From Clostridium weizhouense (lineage in GTDB: Bacteria > Bacillota > Clostridia > Clostridiales > Clostridiaceae), in assembly GCF_019431045.1 (NCBI RefSeq), contig NZ_JAHXPT010000017.1, positions 1-64,000 of the forward strand: a stretch of DNA of 64,000 nt, in the 5' to 3' direction. The number at the start of each line of letters is the position of its first letter. The first letter of the stretch is position 1. Positions 63,018 to 64,000 of the stretch are shown piece by piece. Under the pieces are notes generated by a model. It did no database searches and was not told the DNA's origin. It was given only the letters and a program-made list of their open reading frames with translations. A program made the position numbers and the translations under genes.

Positions 63018-64000
63018 TTAAGTCAGATCATCTCGAAGTGCATCAATAATATTTTCTTTTTTTATCTTACTAATGGCATAAAGCATTGTAATGAAGACTA
63101 TAAAGAGAACACTAAATATGCTGATTACCAGACTGCTCCATGGGAACACAAACTTGAAGTTGTCCATTCTTTCTATGCTCACCAACCCTTTGTAAATTAG
63201 CCATGAAGAAATTGCAGCTATTGGAAGTCCGAATATTAACGTCCTCATTCCATAAAAAATACATTCGAAATTCATCATTTTTTGGAAATCGCGTTCAGAC
63301 ATTCCAACAGAGCGAAGCATAGCAAGTTCCCGTTCGCGTAGCTTGATATTTGTGGAAATGGTGTTGAACACATTAGCAATTGCAATTAGCGAAATCATAA
63401 TAACAAAAATATAAGTAAATACATTAATAACAAATGTTATACTGCGGTATTGTTCAACTATAGCGTATACATTGTTTAAGGTATATGCAGACGTAATTCC
63501 CGCACCTTGAATCATTGTTTCCATTTTAGCCACTGATTGCAAAGGAGTATTTGAACGAAAACTTATGCCTATATCCGAATGAACATCAGGGGTTTCAAAC
63601 TTATCTTTAAGAGAATAGGGGGCTACCACCATAAAAACATATGGATTCTGCTTATAAGAGTGTTTTGGGAGCGGATTCACCGGATACGTATCAACAAACG
63701 TAATGTTTATGTTTTGTTCCTGTTCAATTTTCGGCTTGTCATTTATTTGAGGGGCGACATTTAAATTTATGGAACTACTTTCAAACATATCAAATACTTC
63801 GTTTGGACCATCTTTCTTATCAACCCTCTGTTTGGCAAAGGCAATCATTTTTGCATCTTTTCCAGTATATTCTTTTTCAGATAATCCTAATTCTTTGATA
63901 AAACTCAAATATTCGTTATCCTCGATAAACTGGATATCTATTGGCAGATTAATCGTTTCGTCCGGTGCAGTATAACCTGAATATTCCTGATAACGGTCTG
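63018..64000 (-). CDS. FtsX-type ABC permease, 3' part (cut by window edge)
   Basis: The frame stays open to the right edge, so the gene continues beyond the window. What is present is an extracytoplasmic segment (…IQFIEDNEYLSFIKELGLSE) and the terminal FtsX membrane unit with LRERELAMLRSVGMSERDFQ and the closing IIDALRDDLT. Base composition is like that of the 56-60 kb operon and unlike the agr genes between them. Another peptide-resistance type transporter. Confidence 0.85.
   Translation of the reverse strand, partial: DRYQEYSGYTAPDETINLPIDIQFIEDNEYLSFIKELGLSEKEYTGKDAKMIAFAKQRVDKKDGPNEVFDMFESSSINLNVAPQINDKPKIEQEQNINITFVDTYPVNPLPKHSYKQNPYVFMVVAPYSLKDKFETPDVHSDIGISFRSNTPLQSVAKMETMIQGAGITSAYTLNNVYAIVEQYRSITFVINVFTYIFVIMISLIAIANVFNTISTNIKLRERELAMLRSVGMSERDFQKMMNFECIFYGMRTLIFGLPIAAISSWLIYKGLVSIERMDNFKFVFPWSSLVISIFSVLFIVFITMLYAISKIKKENIIDALRDDLT

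Overview
The window is very AT-rich, low-GC Firmicute DNA with strong GGAGG-type ribosome binding sites and dense gene packing. The gene families point to Clostridium in the broad sense. The backbone is that of a plasmid: an iteron field between two divergent Rep-like genes (about 13.4-16.9 kb), a primase-polymerase-like replication protein (24.0 kb), a tyrosine recombinase (20 kb), and a ParA plus ribbon-helix-helix partition pair with AATATTAAT-type arrays (39.2-40.5 kb). I see no rRNA, tRNA or ordinary chromosomal housekeeping genes.

Layout. 0-1.7 kb: a frameshifted transposase cut by the left edge, then an AgrB/AgrD cyclic-peptide signalling unit with a small membrane peptide. 2.3-8.1 kb: a RiPP cluster with an ABC exporter, three tandem CHCGC precursor peptides (one lacking its core), a radical SAM/SPASM maturase and a subtilase fused to a second domain. 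8.2-13.0 kb: an IS3 remnant, an ABC efflux or immunity operon with a peptidase-like ectodomain, and an AAC(6')-like acetyltransferase. 13.4-25.6 kb: the replication and maintenance region, including a candidate structured RNA at 16.96-17.23 kb and a sigma factor. 26.1-29.4 kb: two small paralogous secretion-signal-less proteins followed by a three-domain Cry-type delta-endotoxin. 29.4-31.9 kb: decaying ABC-2-like membrane genes.

32.4-40.5 kb is a defence and stability island built around the par locus. Three copies of the parA leader bracket cassettes: a DUF3990-type toxin with its partner, an RloA/RloB (AbiL-like) pair, and a TIR protein with a small repeat protein and two membrane proteins. 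40.6-46.7 kb: a Fic protein, a LuxR-type regulator split at an A10 tract, a pair of large paralogous proteins that look like cytosolic toxin components, a YvrJ gene and an RHH protein. 47-55 kb: an endolysin, lipoproteins, several decayed copies, an XRE/ImmA/PIN-like trio with an in-frame amber codon, and DUF2922/DUF1659 genes. 56-64 kb: a peptide-resistance type ABC transporter with its two-component system, AgrC/AgrA, and the 3' part of another FtsX-type permease cut by the right edge.

How it may fit together (inference): an agr-type quorum circuit and an alternative sigma factor could control production of a modified peptide and of Cry-like and other toxins that lack signal peptides. The endolysin would offer a lysis route for release. 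Most of the accessory genes sit between direct repeats, so the plasmid appears to have grown by repeat-mediated module gain.
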